A stretch of 64,000 nucleotides of DNA from Pardosa pseudoannulata (taxonomy: Eukaryota; Arthropoda; Arachnida; Araneae; Lycosidae), in NCBI GenBank assembly GCA_032207245.1, contig CM063507.1, positions 90,364,305 through 90,428,304 of the forward strand. Reading direction: 5' to 3'. The first letter of the stretch is position 1, and each line of letters starts with the position of its first letter. Both the position numbers and the translations under genes were made by a program. Shown piece after piece: positions 33,973 to 47,056 of the stretch. The notes below the pieces were generated by a model that had not been told where the DNA came from, ran no database searches, and saw only the letters and a list, made by a program, of their open reading frames with translations.

Positions 33973-35171
33973 CTGTAAAAGAGAACATATATTATTACGC
34001 ATTTCATTTAATAAATCAAAGTATGCATATGTAAATATTAAGTCTACAACTAGACACGCAGAAAAATATTAAAACCCTTTTTCGGTTAGACTTCTTTGTG
34101 TGAATCATTGTATTCAAAAATGAACATAATTAAATCAATAATTAGATATCAACTTAACAAAAGCAATCTTGAAAATACTGTAAGATTGGAAATATAGTAC
34201 GCGCCCGACTTTGAAAAATTAGTGGATAATATAAAACGCCTAAAATCGCATTAAACGTAACTATTTTGAATTTGTTACATTTTTAGTGTAGGATATTGTT
34301 TGCTTGTGACTTCAAATCCATTATTAACCCAAGTTTGCTTTATATCGTCTTTATTATTAATTATAGTAAAATGCCACTGATCTACATTACAATATTCAAA
34401 TATAGAACAAAATATAAGGAAATATATAAAAAAATAAAAAGTACTAGAAACACTGCACGTACTACACGTGAAAGAAAAATTGACAAAGTCCAAGAGCACG
34501 CTTCATTCCTTTCTTCTGAACTACTCCAGCAACCCTATAATTTATCCAATATCCTGTGCTGATGCGCACGTTGTTCTATTGTCCTGTGCACAATGCATCC
34601 TTTCCCGGCTCTGCCCAGATCGACTGGTACTCCAGGCATGGTGCTAAATAGCCTCCTGACGACCAATCACAATTCTCGAAACTTGGCGAAGTTTAATCTA
34701 TTCCACAGACCACACCACACGCATCCTGGAGTCGCGGAAAATACTTAGGCATGCAACCCACAACGTCTGAGTGCGGCGAGAAAATCAGTTTCGCAAACCT
34801 TATTTAAAACATAGCTGCACTCTCGCATTGTTAATGATGCTAATGAGTAAAATAAAAAAGAAACCTTAAAAGTTTTAACTGCACCCGACAGCAATTTACC
34901 GTTTGTGAGGTGTTCAAAGACTGGGAATAAGGCTACGAACCTCTGGTTTAAAGAGTAGTCCTCACGAGATATTGTGACGATGAATATTGGGTTTAAAGAA
35001 AATGTTACTTAAAGTTAAGTGATTTTCTAAAACTATACCTCGTCCTCTTTCATCCTTTAAAAGATGAACTACGAACTTTCGTGTTACATTTTCTAATGAA
35101 TGCGCGAGTTTAGTTTTATGGTGGAATAACACAATATTGAGAAGAAAAACATGTACAAGATCATAACATAC
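33973..35171 (-). other. Intron 3, copy 2
   Basis: Counterpart of 8006-9206, non-coding, nothing supported. Confidence 0.6.
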
Positions 35172-35238
35172 CAGGGGGAAGCGCTGTTTGAATCCCAATG
35201 CCAGGTTTTTGGCGGACAGCACTCCAGCATTCTCCTGC
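35172..35238 (-). CDS. Exon 3, copy 2
   Basis: 67 nt, identical in sequence to exon 3 of copy 1 (QENAGVLSAKNLALGFKQRF and PL), with the same phases and splice sites. Confidence 0.8.
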
Positions 35239-37711
35239 CTACAAAAAAGCAAAAGGCACAGTTAACAAATAGTTCTCACTGAAGGATTTGTTCACACGCT
35301 TATACTCATTTTTAGGTCAGATATCACTCAACTGTCGATCGTGATATACTATTAGTTTGCGGGCAATTTTTGTGGTACAAAGCAGTGTCAAAATCAAGTA
35401 AGCTAGTCTCAAGGTTTATTTTATCTTTAACCCTTTGACAGTTTCATTTTTTTTCCAGAATTCGATCAGAAATGTCACATTTATTTATTGCACTTTTTTG
35501 TTTATTTCACATTTTTTAGTAAAGATATGTCATTAAAATTAACATTTCTAATATTTTTATGCATTTATTACAACTGTTTTTCTTTCTATGGAATCATCAT
35601 AGAACTTAAGTTTACCTTTAGTCTCATCGATATCCAAGTTAATTTTTGGAATACCAGCGAAAGGAAATCTAGGAGACGAATCCGAAGGATTATCACAATT
35701 TCAAAATATTATCTTGCTTGACTAATTCCATCTGTACTACTATCAGAGTCACTACTATCCAAATCATCTAGTAAACTTTCGCTACTATCATTTACCGATA
35801 ATTCAGTTTCTGATTCCTAGTCACAGTTCAAATCACAAGAAATTTGCTCCCTACGCTCTGAATTATCCATTATTTAAAAGTAAAAATATATTATTCTACT
35901 CTTACATAAATAAAATTATCAGGCGGTTAGTAAAATATATCCAGAAAGCTATACAGTGAAAGATAACAATTCGTCTTCCGATACAAAACATGCGAAAAAA
36001 CCCACGCTTTTAAACCAGAGTAGAAAATACAATAAACTGCAAACTATCATTTACTGGCCTTATTTACGAATAATTTTTTACTAAAATTGGAACAAATACG
36101 GCCGAAACAGTGCAAGCGAAATGGAAATCAGATTGCCGGAAGCCGTACGGGCAAATCAGTAAAGGCCCAAGAGCTGTGCCCGCACGGCGTACGGGTAAAA
36201 ACAGGGAAGGATGTACCATTTCAGGGACTATTTAATAATGAAAAAACAGGCGTTAAATAACTAGTTTTCAATTAGAAAATTTAATGAAAAATATGCAAGA
36301 ATTAAAATATTCATTAATATATATTTCTACACATTGTTAATTAACAATAACTAAAATTAACAAAAAAATCAAAGTAAAACATTAATAAGTCATATAAATA
36401 ATAGTCTTAAAGCGTGAGATAATTTTGGTAGCATTTTTGTAAGGGAAAATTTTACTTAGTTGCCTAGAACGCTTTCTTAGTAATACTGCACTATCATTGT
36501 TATCGTTATTAGACTCAGGCAAATAAAATCTTTTCTTAGGAATCTTCATAATCGTTGATGTGATCTTAATGTTCATATTCTGCACTACTCTTATTCATTA
36601 CACAATACGTTCTTTCTTAAGCAAAAATATATATTGCTCGATGTTCGCACCGAATCTTTACAAGAATGGATTATTACAAATTAGCAAAAACTTGTACTAA
36701 GAAATTATAACTTTAAAGAATATGCGATGGTAATCCGTTCTATTTTCATAAGTGACAAAAGTGTTTCTTAATTCAGCAGACAAGAAATTTTAAACTAAAT
36801 TATCATATTGAACAGTAACTTAACCCTTAATTTGTCAAGATGTTTTTTCAAATATTTTTTAATTTCTGTTATTTTTCCATGTCTGTATAGACATTATAAT
36901 CGCTGTAAAATAAACAAAAAAAAGATATATCATTTTCCATAATTATTTAGATATTAAAATCAAATACATTTTATATACGTCATTGTAATGTAATAATTAA
37001 AACTTGAAATATATAAGCTTCAAATTTTACGGTTTACGGATATTATGTAACCTGCATGCTTTAATAACAAAATCAGTAAAACATTCTATTAATAGAGTTT
37101 TATTTTAGGCACCCGTAGGCCCGATAATGCAGATTAAAATATTAGAATTTTCTAGTGTTTTAATTTAAATTATTCTTGATGCATTTACTGATGTAGAGTT
37201 ATCTCAAAGGAATTTTCGGCATGCACGATTGCATTTTCACTATCATATGCATTAACAGTGAAGATTTTTTAACTTTTATGATTTCATGGATATCTTATAT
37301 ATGTCGTATTGTTATAAATCGGTAGTGTTAATTTCAGTTATATTACGATATTTTCTTTTATGTCCCCTCCACACTATGGTCAAATCATCAACATCAAATG
37401 CCTCTTCCATATTATTGTAAATTTTTTTCACTGCAGTGCTTGGTAGAAGGATTTGTTACGATGGTTTAACCCCTACGGCGTTCGGGCAATTTATTTCTAT
37501 TTCGCTTGCACTGTTTCGGCCGTATTTTTCCAATTTTAGTAACAAATTATTCGTATAGATGTCCAGTAAATGATAGTTTGCTGTTTATTGTATTTTCTAC
37601 TCTGATGGGTTCAAAAGCAGTGAACTACAAAACGTATGAAACACTAATCCTAATATATTAATTACTAGTATTTTTACTAAGTTTCAATTGAAAAAAAATG
37701 TTTCTACTTAC
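35239..37711 (-). other. Intron 2, copy 2
   Basis: Counterpart of 9274-12152. It contains the same piggyBac N-terminal remnant and the left end of the TTAACCCTTAATTTG element (36820 onward), then a deletion junction at about 36940 where about 420 bp present in copy 1 is missing. Confidence 0.6.
35603..35877 (-). pseudogene. piggyBac-like transposase N-terminal remnant (copy 2)
   Basis: MDNSERREQISCDLNCD, then the same early stop as in copy 1, then the acidic SESLLDDLDSSDSDSSTDG part. The sequence ttaaccctttgacag at about 35430 may be the element's end (TTAA border). Confidence 0.5.
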
Positions 37712-37881
37712 TTAGATCTTTGCAGGAGGTTGAGGAGGAGCAGGTCGACATTCTTCCGAGCGTACCCGGTAACGCTTTCGGGAGTCAGACCTGGCTCCAA
37801 TGAGAGGCCAATACTTGTTAACCTTCCTTCCACGTGAAGGTGGAGGAGATCAGAGCTGGTGATGGGCCCAGCTATGACGTC
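37712..37881 (-). CDS. Exon 2, copy 2
   Basis: 170 nt, same splice sites and phases as copy 1. Four differences: three silent (in R, L and S codons) and one C to S (GLTPESVTGY). The pattern of mostly silent change in this exon suggests it has been under constraint. Confidence 0.85.
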
Positions 37882-38144
37882 CTGAAACAGACAAAAATCA
37901 TGTAAGACGGAGGAATGGTACAATTTTGAATTTAAAAATATGGTACAAGGGAACAGGGAATGTTGTAAAGGAGTTTAGGAAATTGATAACAGATTTCATA
38001 TTTGTTGCATATATACATTCAACTAGAAATAAATCATTCTCACCTAAAGTATTTTTTGAAATAACTTCGCTTAAAAAATATTTCAATTTTTTGGAATTTG
38101 TCGATTTTTAAGATGTTTCTTACCCATTAATTCTTATGTATTTT

Positions 38145-38433
38145 TTAAGACTAGATTGCCCAAGGCAGTCATTTTGACTGCTTTTTGATTTCAATTAGAA
38201 AAACAATTATGAAATATGATGACACAATTTCTTAGAACTTGGTGACTTTTTCTATAACATATAAATGGGTTTATGAATAATTGTAGTTACTTTCACCCTA
38301 ATTTATTATATAATATTAAAAATTAATTTTAAACAAATTTCTTTACATATTTGTTATTTTTTCACAATGCAGTCATTTTGACTGTTTTGGGGCAATATAG
38401 GTATACAAGAAATCTCGGGCAATCTAGTGTTAA
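38145..38433. mobile_element. 289-bp TTAA MITE (copy 2)
   Basis: Same insertion as 12586-12874: TTAA borders, actagattgccc inverted ends and cagtcattttgactg inner palindromes. Confidence 0.7.
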
Positions 38434-40823
38434 AAATTCTTTATTACTTTAAAATATCTTTGGAACACGTTTGGAATTTTTTTCCTATATAGATTTAGCA
38501 GTTAATTTATAGAAGATTTTTTTATGTCTAAGATGAATTCGGCAGAAAAAAAAATTGGGACACTTAAATTCATTTTAATAATCTCTAAGTCGAAATTTAA
38601 AAGAAGTTCCCAAATATTTTCATATATACTAGAAGTGATTGGTAAGCATTTTGTAGAAATCTATAAAAATTGTGTAAAAGGGAGAACTTTAAAAATTTTT
38701 AATTAAAAATTTTCAAATTACTTCCGATTTTAGAAGAACATTTAATCTGATTAAGTATCTTATACAACAACTTATTTGGGAACGGAGATTCATATGTGTA
38801 ACATAATTAAGATGCGTTGTTATGGCTGCTGTCCTTTTAAGATGAATGGGTACCGGCATTAAAGGATTCCTATTTCTCCATATTACGCTATGGCGAAATT
38901 TCTTACTTTTGTCAGTTTAAGGATTAACAGCTATTACTACATGATGGAGTAGGAAATTTTCTATGGTATGATATTTTTGCGGTTCCCACGGTCAAAGAGA
39001 CTCGTCGAATGCTAATTTGCCGTGCTGACAGGGTGTTGATTTTCCTATGAAACTGAAAAACCTGGCATTTATCTCGCATTTTTACCTTCGCATGTCGCTC
39101 TCGGACATACCTTAACAGTCTGTATCGTAATTAGTACATCCTATAAAATAGTAAGGTATTCATTTGAACACGCAATCTTCTGAACGCAAGCTCAGATTAC
39201 CGAAACTTTCAAAAATGTTCGAATATATTTTCGTAGTAGACCACGTTTCCTGATCGCAACTTCAGTCCAACTAGGTACAGAAAATTTTTAAAATCACCCA
39301 TTCTAAATTCTGCCTTTTGTTGGTATCACAAAACATTTTAAAGAATTATTTAAATACCGCAAACCGCGCAAGTTTATTTCCCCTACAAATAAACATATTC
39401 ATAAGTCATTTATCGGCTCAATGCGACTTACATTCTTTTATTACGGGAATAAGATTGTTTATACGTAAACATAAAACTGGACTTTGTTAGGGCAAATTTC
39501 AACTTATTTTTAGAGTGCCCAGCGTCATGTTATGTTTGTGGTGTGGATGTGCGTAGAGAGTCTAAAACACAGTTCATTTCATGGATTAAACGTTTATTAG
39601 TTCATATTGAACGATAAAAATATAAACAAGGTATTAAAACCAAACTAGAGCAAGCAGTTTTGAACATAGCAATACAGGGTAGTCTCGGAGTCGGAAGAAC
39701 CGCTAAGTTCCCCGCATCTACCACAAAACGGTTTTGGCACAGAACTGCTTGGGCCTAACCCTCTAGTTCTGCAATTCGATTGGGATTGGCAAACAACATA
39801 ATTGAAATGATTTGGCTCTAACATGTCAATAAAAGTGTAAAATTAGAGAATAAGGATGCTTGAATTTGGGCAGGGGGGGACAAGTAATAGAAAAAATAAG
39901 AACGATTAAGTGCAATGATTAACAGGATTCCAAAAGGAAAATTAGCACAAATAGGTATATTAATAGTATTTTTCCCCATAAGAATTAACGAAGTATAAAG
40001 CGTCTGAAAATGAGCAAGAATTGAAGCGATTCAGACGAGAAAATCTCAGCGAATCAAATTTATGCTGAGGACCAATGGCAATCTTAGTAAGTGACCCACC
40101 AAAATGTGGCCGCGAGAAGCACTGCTTCAGGAGGAGTACTGGCGAGTAAGTTAAAGGGGGGGAGAAAAACAAGGCAGTGGGGCAGGATTCTGAGAGAACC
40201 AATTGACCTCTATTTAAAGGTTCTCCAAGGTCACATAAAGAATAAAGAGGGGAGTCAAAAATGCCAGTTCTATGGAGATGTTCACTTAGGCAGTCATGTC
40301 CTGTGACTAACCGGAGAACGCCTGAGGCAATGACTTCGGTCAATGTTACTTTTGTTACTTGTACAGTTGTTCCATTATTTTTATAATTGTAACCTGCCTT
40401 GCCATTAGAAATAAGGTTTCCAACATAGCAGGTCGTATTTCCTTACGACTCATTATCAGTTTTAGCAACACCAAACAGTCAGAGTAACAGACAAGGCCCA
40501 AGGAACTAACCGGGAAAGTCAATTTATATCACGGCTGTCACAACATATTTGCATAGGAGGAAATGAGGTTACGATCGAAATTTCAAATGAATCGATATTT
40601 TAATCTATAAGCCTTTCCAACAGACTTTTATAATAGACAGTGGCAGTCATGTATGTGTGCTTCCAAGTTCAAAAAATACATTTTACGAATCCCGAAAGCA
40701 TTAAATTGTTTTGCGCAAGTGGTGAGAGTATAAATTGTTACGGTACTAGATTAGTACTTGTTGATATTTCATTGCGTCGTAAGTTTCAAAGGCCACTTGT
40801 AATTGCAGACGTTGGCAGAAATA

Positions 40824-41831
40824 TTAACACTAGAATTACGGAAGGGGTCATTTTGACACCTAGCGAACTTTTATCTCTAACAGCTCTTCTTATTTTTCTC
40901 AAATATCTTCATCTTTTCTCGACTTTTCCTAAATCATTGTGATTTACGAAATAGTAAAAATTTCAAGAAAATCATTCTTATTTTAGCCCTTACAAATGGT
41001 TATACCCAGAAATACGGCAGGTGCGATTTTGATCCCTTTGAGAGAAAAGATTTGTGAATACATTCCATTATGTTATCTGAACACTTACTTTTGTAAAGTA
41101 TTTTTATTTGCACCTTCTAAACAAAATAAAAAAAGGAAAAGAATATTGTGGGTCTGCGTAGTCATATCTGTCAGTTACATGATTTGAAATATGTGCAAGA
41201 CTTTCCTTTGTGGAAAGAAAGCAGAGAAAAGATTATTACGAGCTGAACGTTTGTAGATTTTTCGTAGATATTTTGTTTATTATTCATAACAAACTTCAGT
41301 GGAAAATTTTATTGTATTTACATGTTTTTATAGTGACGTACTAATGGCGAGTAGAAAAGGACTAACGCATGAAGAAATCGTGAAACTGATGCAAGAACTA
41401 TCTGATGCTCATTCCGGTTCTGAAATCGAAAATAATTCTGCAAATAAAGATAGAGATGGAACATCTTGCGATTCTGAAATTTTTATAGAGAGTAATCAGG
41501 CAATATCATCCTCTATCTCAAGTGAAAGTACAAATGGATTTGTTTCTAAGAGTTCAAATTCTGCCGTACCTAAGAATGCCAAAACGGAAACTAGTAGACG
41601 CTCAAAACCGAATATGAAATTCATCGAATTCAGACCAACACTTGTAAAGAAATTGCTAGTAATGGAGCTGTATGGAAAGTAGAAAATAATTCAAATACTT
41701 CTGGCCGACGACCCTTGCAAAGTATCTTTCGAGAAAATGTAAAGAAATAAGGAGATATCGTACCAAGGGGTCAAAATGATACCCGACGTAATTCTAGGTA
41801 TACAAATACCACCGTAATTCTAGTGTTTTAA
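40824..41831 (+). mobile_element. piggyBac-type element, N-terminal derivative (copy 2)
   Basis: TTAACACTAGAATTACGGAA at the left, gtaattctagtgttttaa at the right. Here the right end matches the left end better than in copy 1. Contains the N-terminal frame at 41344-41682. Confidence 0.75.
41344..41682 (+). pseudogene. piggyBac transposase N-terminal fragment (copy 2)
   Basis: MASRKGLTHEEIVKLMQELS and then the acidic/serine-rich part, ending VKKLLVMELYGK. It has the same length as in copy 1, with several replacements (R to S, R to H, K to Q, D to H, Y to S, N to I) and no stop. The catalytic core is absent. Confidence 0.7.
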
Positions 41832-42057
41832 TGGAGCTGAATTTATGCAGAACTACGGTTTACTGGCAGACTGAAAAAAATTGCCTCAGATTGTAAGACT
41901 AAGTTATATACCGATAGTTCGAAAGTAACCAATAATTCGGCACGAATAACTCTAATAGTCGGTAAAACAAAACTTAAAATATACAAGATAAGTAACCGGA
42001 TATTTTAAAACCATATTCATCTTTGTATACAATTATTCACAACACTCTTCATCGTAT

Positions 42058-42580
42058 CGAGACCGTGGAACCGCCAGTTTTGGGGTTTGCCGAACGTCTG
42101 CACAAGATTAAAAATTGCTAAGCAAGAATTTCAATACATGCTTATCAAGAATTGGTGGACATAGCAAATCAAACTTGCTAGTCCCGATGAATATGGTCCC
42201 GAAACCGAATGAAGCTAATTTCCTTATGACAGGTGACTATAGAGTTGACTCTGGTAAGAAATATTTTTCCGAAATTGATTTGGATCGTTCGTATCACCAT
42301 ATCCCTGTTCACGGAGATGACATACCTAAAAACTAAATAATAACAGCCTTAGGTTTGTTTGAGTTTCCATTTCTTCCATTTAGTTTGTGCAACGCACCTC
42401 AATCATTCCAACAATTCATTTCTGAAGTATTTCAGGGCCTAATTTTCACATTAGCTTTTTTAGACGATTTCTTGATCGCGAAATCTGGAGAAACTGAACA
42501 TATTTTAGATTTAGAAATGTTATTCCATAGAGCGAGTACGGTATCAAACAAAATGAATTTTCGAAGTTAATGAATTGCCT
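42058..42580 (+). pseudogene. Ty3/gypsy reverse-transcriptase ruin (copy 2, first block)
   Basis: This is better preserved than in copy 1. It reads MVPKPNEANFLMTGDYRVDS, then YFSEIDLDRSYHHIPVHGDD, GLFEFPFLPFSLCNAPQSFQ, and AFLDDFLIAKSGETEHILDL. FLDD stands at the place of the YxDD catalytic box. Stops and frameshifts remain, so it is inactive. Confidence 0.8.
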
Positions 42581-42715
42581 TTTTAGGTTACCTGATTGAT
42601 GAGTATTAAGTGTTAAGCCTCTTTCGGAAAAGGTACAACCAATTTTAAACAAACAATCCAAAACCATAAGAGTTAAGGCTTTTTCTAGAACTATTAAACT
42701 ATTACCGTTGAAATA

Positions 42716-43150
42716 GACCTTTTTGATTTGGGTAGTGCTTATCACCATATCCCTGTTCACGGAGATGACACACTTAAAAAACTAAAATCATAACAGCCTT
42801 AGGTTTGTTTGAGTTTCCATTTAGTTTGTGTAACTCAGCGCAATTATTCCAACGATTTTTTCCTTAAGTAATTCATTGCCAAAGTTTTACTTTTGTTTAT
42901 TTAGACATCTTGGTCGCGACTTGTTGGGAAGCCGAACATCTTTTAGACTTAGAAATGTTATTCTATTGTGTACGGTATCAGATGAACACAACATGAGTTT
43001 TTACAGTTACTGAATAGTCTTTTTCGTTACTCGATTAATGAGCACAAAAAAATTTTCGGAAAAAGTAAAACCAATTTTAAACTACGAACAATCCAAAACC
43101 ATACGAGTTAAAGCGTTTTTATAGGACTATTAAACTATTACCGTTGAAAT
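42716..43150 (+). pseudogene. Second, tandem gypsy reverse-transcriptase block (copy 2 only)
   Basis: Repeats the part from DLGSAYHHIPVHGDD to the region before the ccaaaaccataagagtt landmark and the ctattaccgttgaaat end, which is met once in copy 1 (16721-17160) and twice here. In some places it matches copy 1 better than the first block does. It looks like an unequal exchange within the ruin or a merge of two versions. Confidence 0.7.
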
Positions 43151-43624
43151 ATCCTTTATAGTAGTTACAAGAACCAATAAATAACTTTCTAAAGAGAAGT
43201 AAAAATAAAAATACCTAGGACTGAAGAAACTGTTAATGCCTCTAAAAAGTTCAATTAACGAATTGTTTATGCAGCATTGATGCATCCGAAGCCTGAATCC
43301 AATTTTTTTAGAAGCTAGCGATATATCTAATGGAGATACTCTGAATCAAAATAACGGAGGACATAGAAATGGTTTGATAGTGTATCCTAATTAAGACATT
43401 GTTACATGTCTATAAATTTAGTGCGAGAAAACCTTTGAAATTAGAATGAGACCTTGATCCCGGCCTTTACATTTGCATCGTCGTTTAGAAAGTACGGAAA
43501 AATCATGGAGCATTAACATCCAGTTTTGTCGGCGTTAAGAATTCTGCGGGCAATCTTAGTTCAACACTAGAATAGCTCAGCAATCGATTGATATTCTTTA
43601 AAAAAAGTACAGAGTTCAAACAGG

Positions 43625-43762
43625 TTTTTGGTTTGGTTTGGAGTGCTACGGTCAATTACAGCACACTAATGAGACCACCTACAGCTTAAAACGATTTACG
43701 GCTACGAACATCCATGAAGTGGGATTCGAAACGAACTTAAAAGGCTAGTAACAAAGATCTTT
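43625..43762 (-). mobile_element. SINE insertion specific to copy 2
   Basis: Flanked by the 13-bp target duplication gagttcaaacagg (43612-43624 and 43763-43775). Copy 1 has the single gagttcaaacagg followed by acta at about 17635. It begins with the ttggtttggtttgg tail and carries shortened SINE body parts. It is unusually eroded for an insertion younger than the duplication. Confidence 0.8.
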
Positions 43763-44957
43763 GAGTTCAAACAGGACTAAAATAATTTATAATCGATCAG
43801 TAAGGCAAGATTTTAAGTCAGTTTTAAGGCTACGATGCTAATATTCTACTAAACCGTTCGTCTATGGATAAAATACTATCGTGTGAATGACTTGAACCTA
43901 CTAACTCAGCAAGAGAGCGAAAGAGGTGGAATTCGAATGGACGCCCTTAATGAGTTTTAATCATTTGGGAAACAGTATCGAGATACCAATGCGAGAAAAA
44001 GGATTTACGACGAGTAAAGTAACGATACATCGATCAGTAATTTCTTTGAGCCTTTACCATTTCATTCTGAAAAATTGTCAAAGACTCAGCAAAAAGGACC
44101 AGCTTTTGATCAGGAATTACATGCTATATATATATGTCTGGATTAAATAGATGTTGAAAAGTCGCGTGTTCACAATTTTTATTAATTACCGACCTCTCAT
44201 GCATGGGTTTAATCAGCATGCATACAAATGTTATCCCAAACAAATCCCAAAACTTTTGAAGCAGAAATATTAATGTTTTAAAAAATTAAAATATTTTTTT
44301 TAAAAACTTCTTGAAATTTTTAAAATAAACTCCTCAAATAGATTTATAGTTCTGCTTTGAATTTCTTGCAACTGTTATAAGTGTTAACATTTTCGTTCTT
44401 GAACTTTTCAAATATTAAAATCTTCTACACTAGGCTGTGCTTGAATTCAAAGGTATCTGCAATATTTTATTAAAAATTTGTATTGATACAGTGAAATCTT
44501 AACTAAATTTCACTGTTTCTTCTTGTACATATAAAATTATAAATATAAAAATAAGAATTGTATGTAAGAAAGTAGTAATTGCTTAGTCCATGTACGATAT
44601 TTTTCTCTATAGAATATATATATAAATATTTAACACTATTGTTTCAAACTTTAAGACAGTGTTTTAAAATTGAAAATAAAAGTTCGCTGACTATTGTTAC
44701 ACATCATATCTGGTGTTCTATATAAGTAATTTTAGCTTCATTTGGTGATTCCCGCATCATGTAAACTGATTTACGATATAAAACTTTTCACCAAGGAAGC
44801 TAAAACATCTGAAGTCATTTTAAAATGTATATCAAACATACAAATTCTGAACTTTTTGAATAGCTTAAAATATGTTAAATTTTTAGGATTTTGAGGTTGA
44901 TATATTAACATAATGAAAAGAATTACTGACAAGTACCATAAGTATGAACGAATAGCA

Positions 44958-46008
44958 CAGTGGGTCGCGACCCCTGTAGGGGGTCGCTAGAAGTTTTTTG
45001 AGGGTCGCCAAATTTTTATGAAATTCATTATCCCTGAATGCTGCATACCATACAGTACCATACAACGGATATTTGATTTGAGAAATGAAGTGTACATGTT
45101 TATAATCGAAAAGAAACATAGGATGGCAATTTATTATATGAACGAAGTTTGGCTAGGGAAGCTGAGCTATTTAGTTGATATTTTCGAAAAACTTAACGAC
45201 TTAAATTTGAGCTTGCAGGGTGAGAATTTAAGTATCATAAATGCAGCCAGTAAATATCAAGCTTTTAAGAATAAGCTTAGTCTCTGGCAAACTGAACCGA
45301 ATAAAAACAACACAGACATGTTCCTTTTCTTTAACGATTTTATCAAGGAAAATAATATAGATATATTTACATTTAAAAACTTTTCCAATCACATTGAAAA
45401 GTTAAAAAATTTTCGAGAAGATTCGAGGATTTTCCTGAAAATGATCTTGGTTGGATTAGTGATCCATTTTTCTTTGACATAAGCAGTTCACCTCTTCAAA
45501 TTAATGATAAAGAGCAATTGATAGATCTAATTAGTGATTATACTCTTCGAAATCAATTTAAAACTCAGCCTTGTCAAAAATTTTGGCTATTCGTGGAAAA
45601 TCCCGTTTTATGCAAGAATGCCATCAGAGTGTTAATATAATTTGCATCAACGTATTTATGTGAAACTGGATTTAGAAAACTAGTTTCAATAAAAACTAAA
45701 TACCGCTCGCGTTTAAACCCTGAAGATGATATGCGAATTGAAATTAGCAACACACATCCCAACATCGATGAGATAATTAGAAACTTGCAGCCACATACAT
45801 ATCCTTAAACGACAATTTACTGATTTTTGTGTTATACAAAAATATTTTCTTAAAATTATAAATAAAATTAATGAGTCAAATGGGATGTTTTTATTCGATG
45901 AAACGAAATAAATGCAAGAAATATACATCGTATTTGTGAACATATCTCTAGGGGTCGCCAAAAATTTTCTCTACAAAAGGGGTCGCAGTCGAAGTTTGCG
46001 CACTACTG
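44958..46008 (+). mobile_element. hAT element, non-autonomous, specific to copy 2
   Basis: The left end CAGTGGGTCGCGACCCC and the right end (reverse-complemented CAGTAGTGCGCAAACTTCG, then gactgcgacccc) form hAT-type inverted ends. They are flanked by 8-bp duplications gaatagca (44950-44957) and gaataaca (46009-46016). Copy 1 shows the empty site at about 18835. It carries the C-terminal half of a transposase. Confidence 0.88.
45018..45810 (+). pseudogene. hAT transposase C-terminal half (ZBED5/Charlie-like)
   Basis: An open frame from 45018 to 45482 reads a helical region (YMNEVWLGKLSYLVDIFEKL, NLSLQGEN and so on). It continues after one frame change with ASTYLCETGFRKLVSIKTKY and RSRLNPEDDMRIEISNTHPN, the hAT dimerisation segment typical of ZBED5/SCAND3-like proteins (family knowledge). 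The BED finger and the N-terminal catalytic part are absent. A stop precedes the ASTYLCE part. Confidence 0.8.
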
Positions 46009-47056
46009 GAATAACACATACGTCTTCAGAGAACATATTTTAGAGCAATGATGCCATTTTAAGTGATTTGGGATAAAATCACACGATTTAAATAGAAAAT
46101 GTGAGACATAACTGTCACACTAGTCAACTGAAGGGCCCCTGTTTAGTACGGGGTTAGTTGTATACATTTCGTTATACGGCGTTGAATGATAAACATTTCG
46201 CCAGACATTTTTAAAAGGTGTCACATATTCATCAGTAAATCGGAAAATAATTTAAAAACCAATTGTTTCCATATAAAATGCCATAAACAGAAGATAGTAT
46301 TTTCAAAATACATATAACATAGAATGTGCATAAAAATATCATTTATAAAGAAAATTGAGGTTTAAGTAAACAAAGCATAATATAGATATCTATGTGGAAC
46401 TTTATAGGCAGTAGAGGCCACATTTAAATTAGGCAGTAATAACGGAAGCCGAATAACATTATATAGCTATAGACAGGGTTCCTAATGCTACCAGGAAAAA
46501 ACCTATAGATATGACATAATAAAGTTCAGTAATTGCTTTCTAATATTTTGTTTTATATATAGTTTTTTGTGCAATGCCCTGCAAAACCCGATTTTGTAAC
46601 ACACCTACACAGTTTTCAAATTTTACTGTACATGTATAGTACAATGTCAATCGACAACATAAAATCAAGCCTAAAAGATTTATACTGTGAAGCTTGATAC
46701 CTACTAATATTACATTATAATAACAAACATGAAAACTGTATTAGCAATAAATAGATATTAAGTAAATTGCAACAGTTAAATGCTTTGGGTGTTATAGGTG
46801 TTTATATATGTCCTAAAGGAGAAATTTAAAGCAATGTAATGTAAATCTACACAATGCAATAAAAAGTAAATCGTTTTTACTATTAACACTTTACAAAATG
46901 TAGTACATACTGTCACGACTTTGTAGTAATGCACATTTAGTTATTACAAATTGCTGTATTGGTTTTCATCCCCCCCCCTCAAAAAATAACTGTTTAATAA
47001 ATTGATGCAGTTTCACCAAAGCAAACTGTCTAAATACACTTATTTCATTTTCAAGT

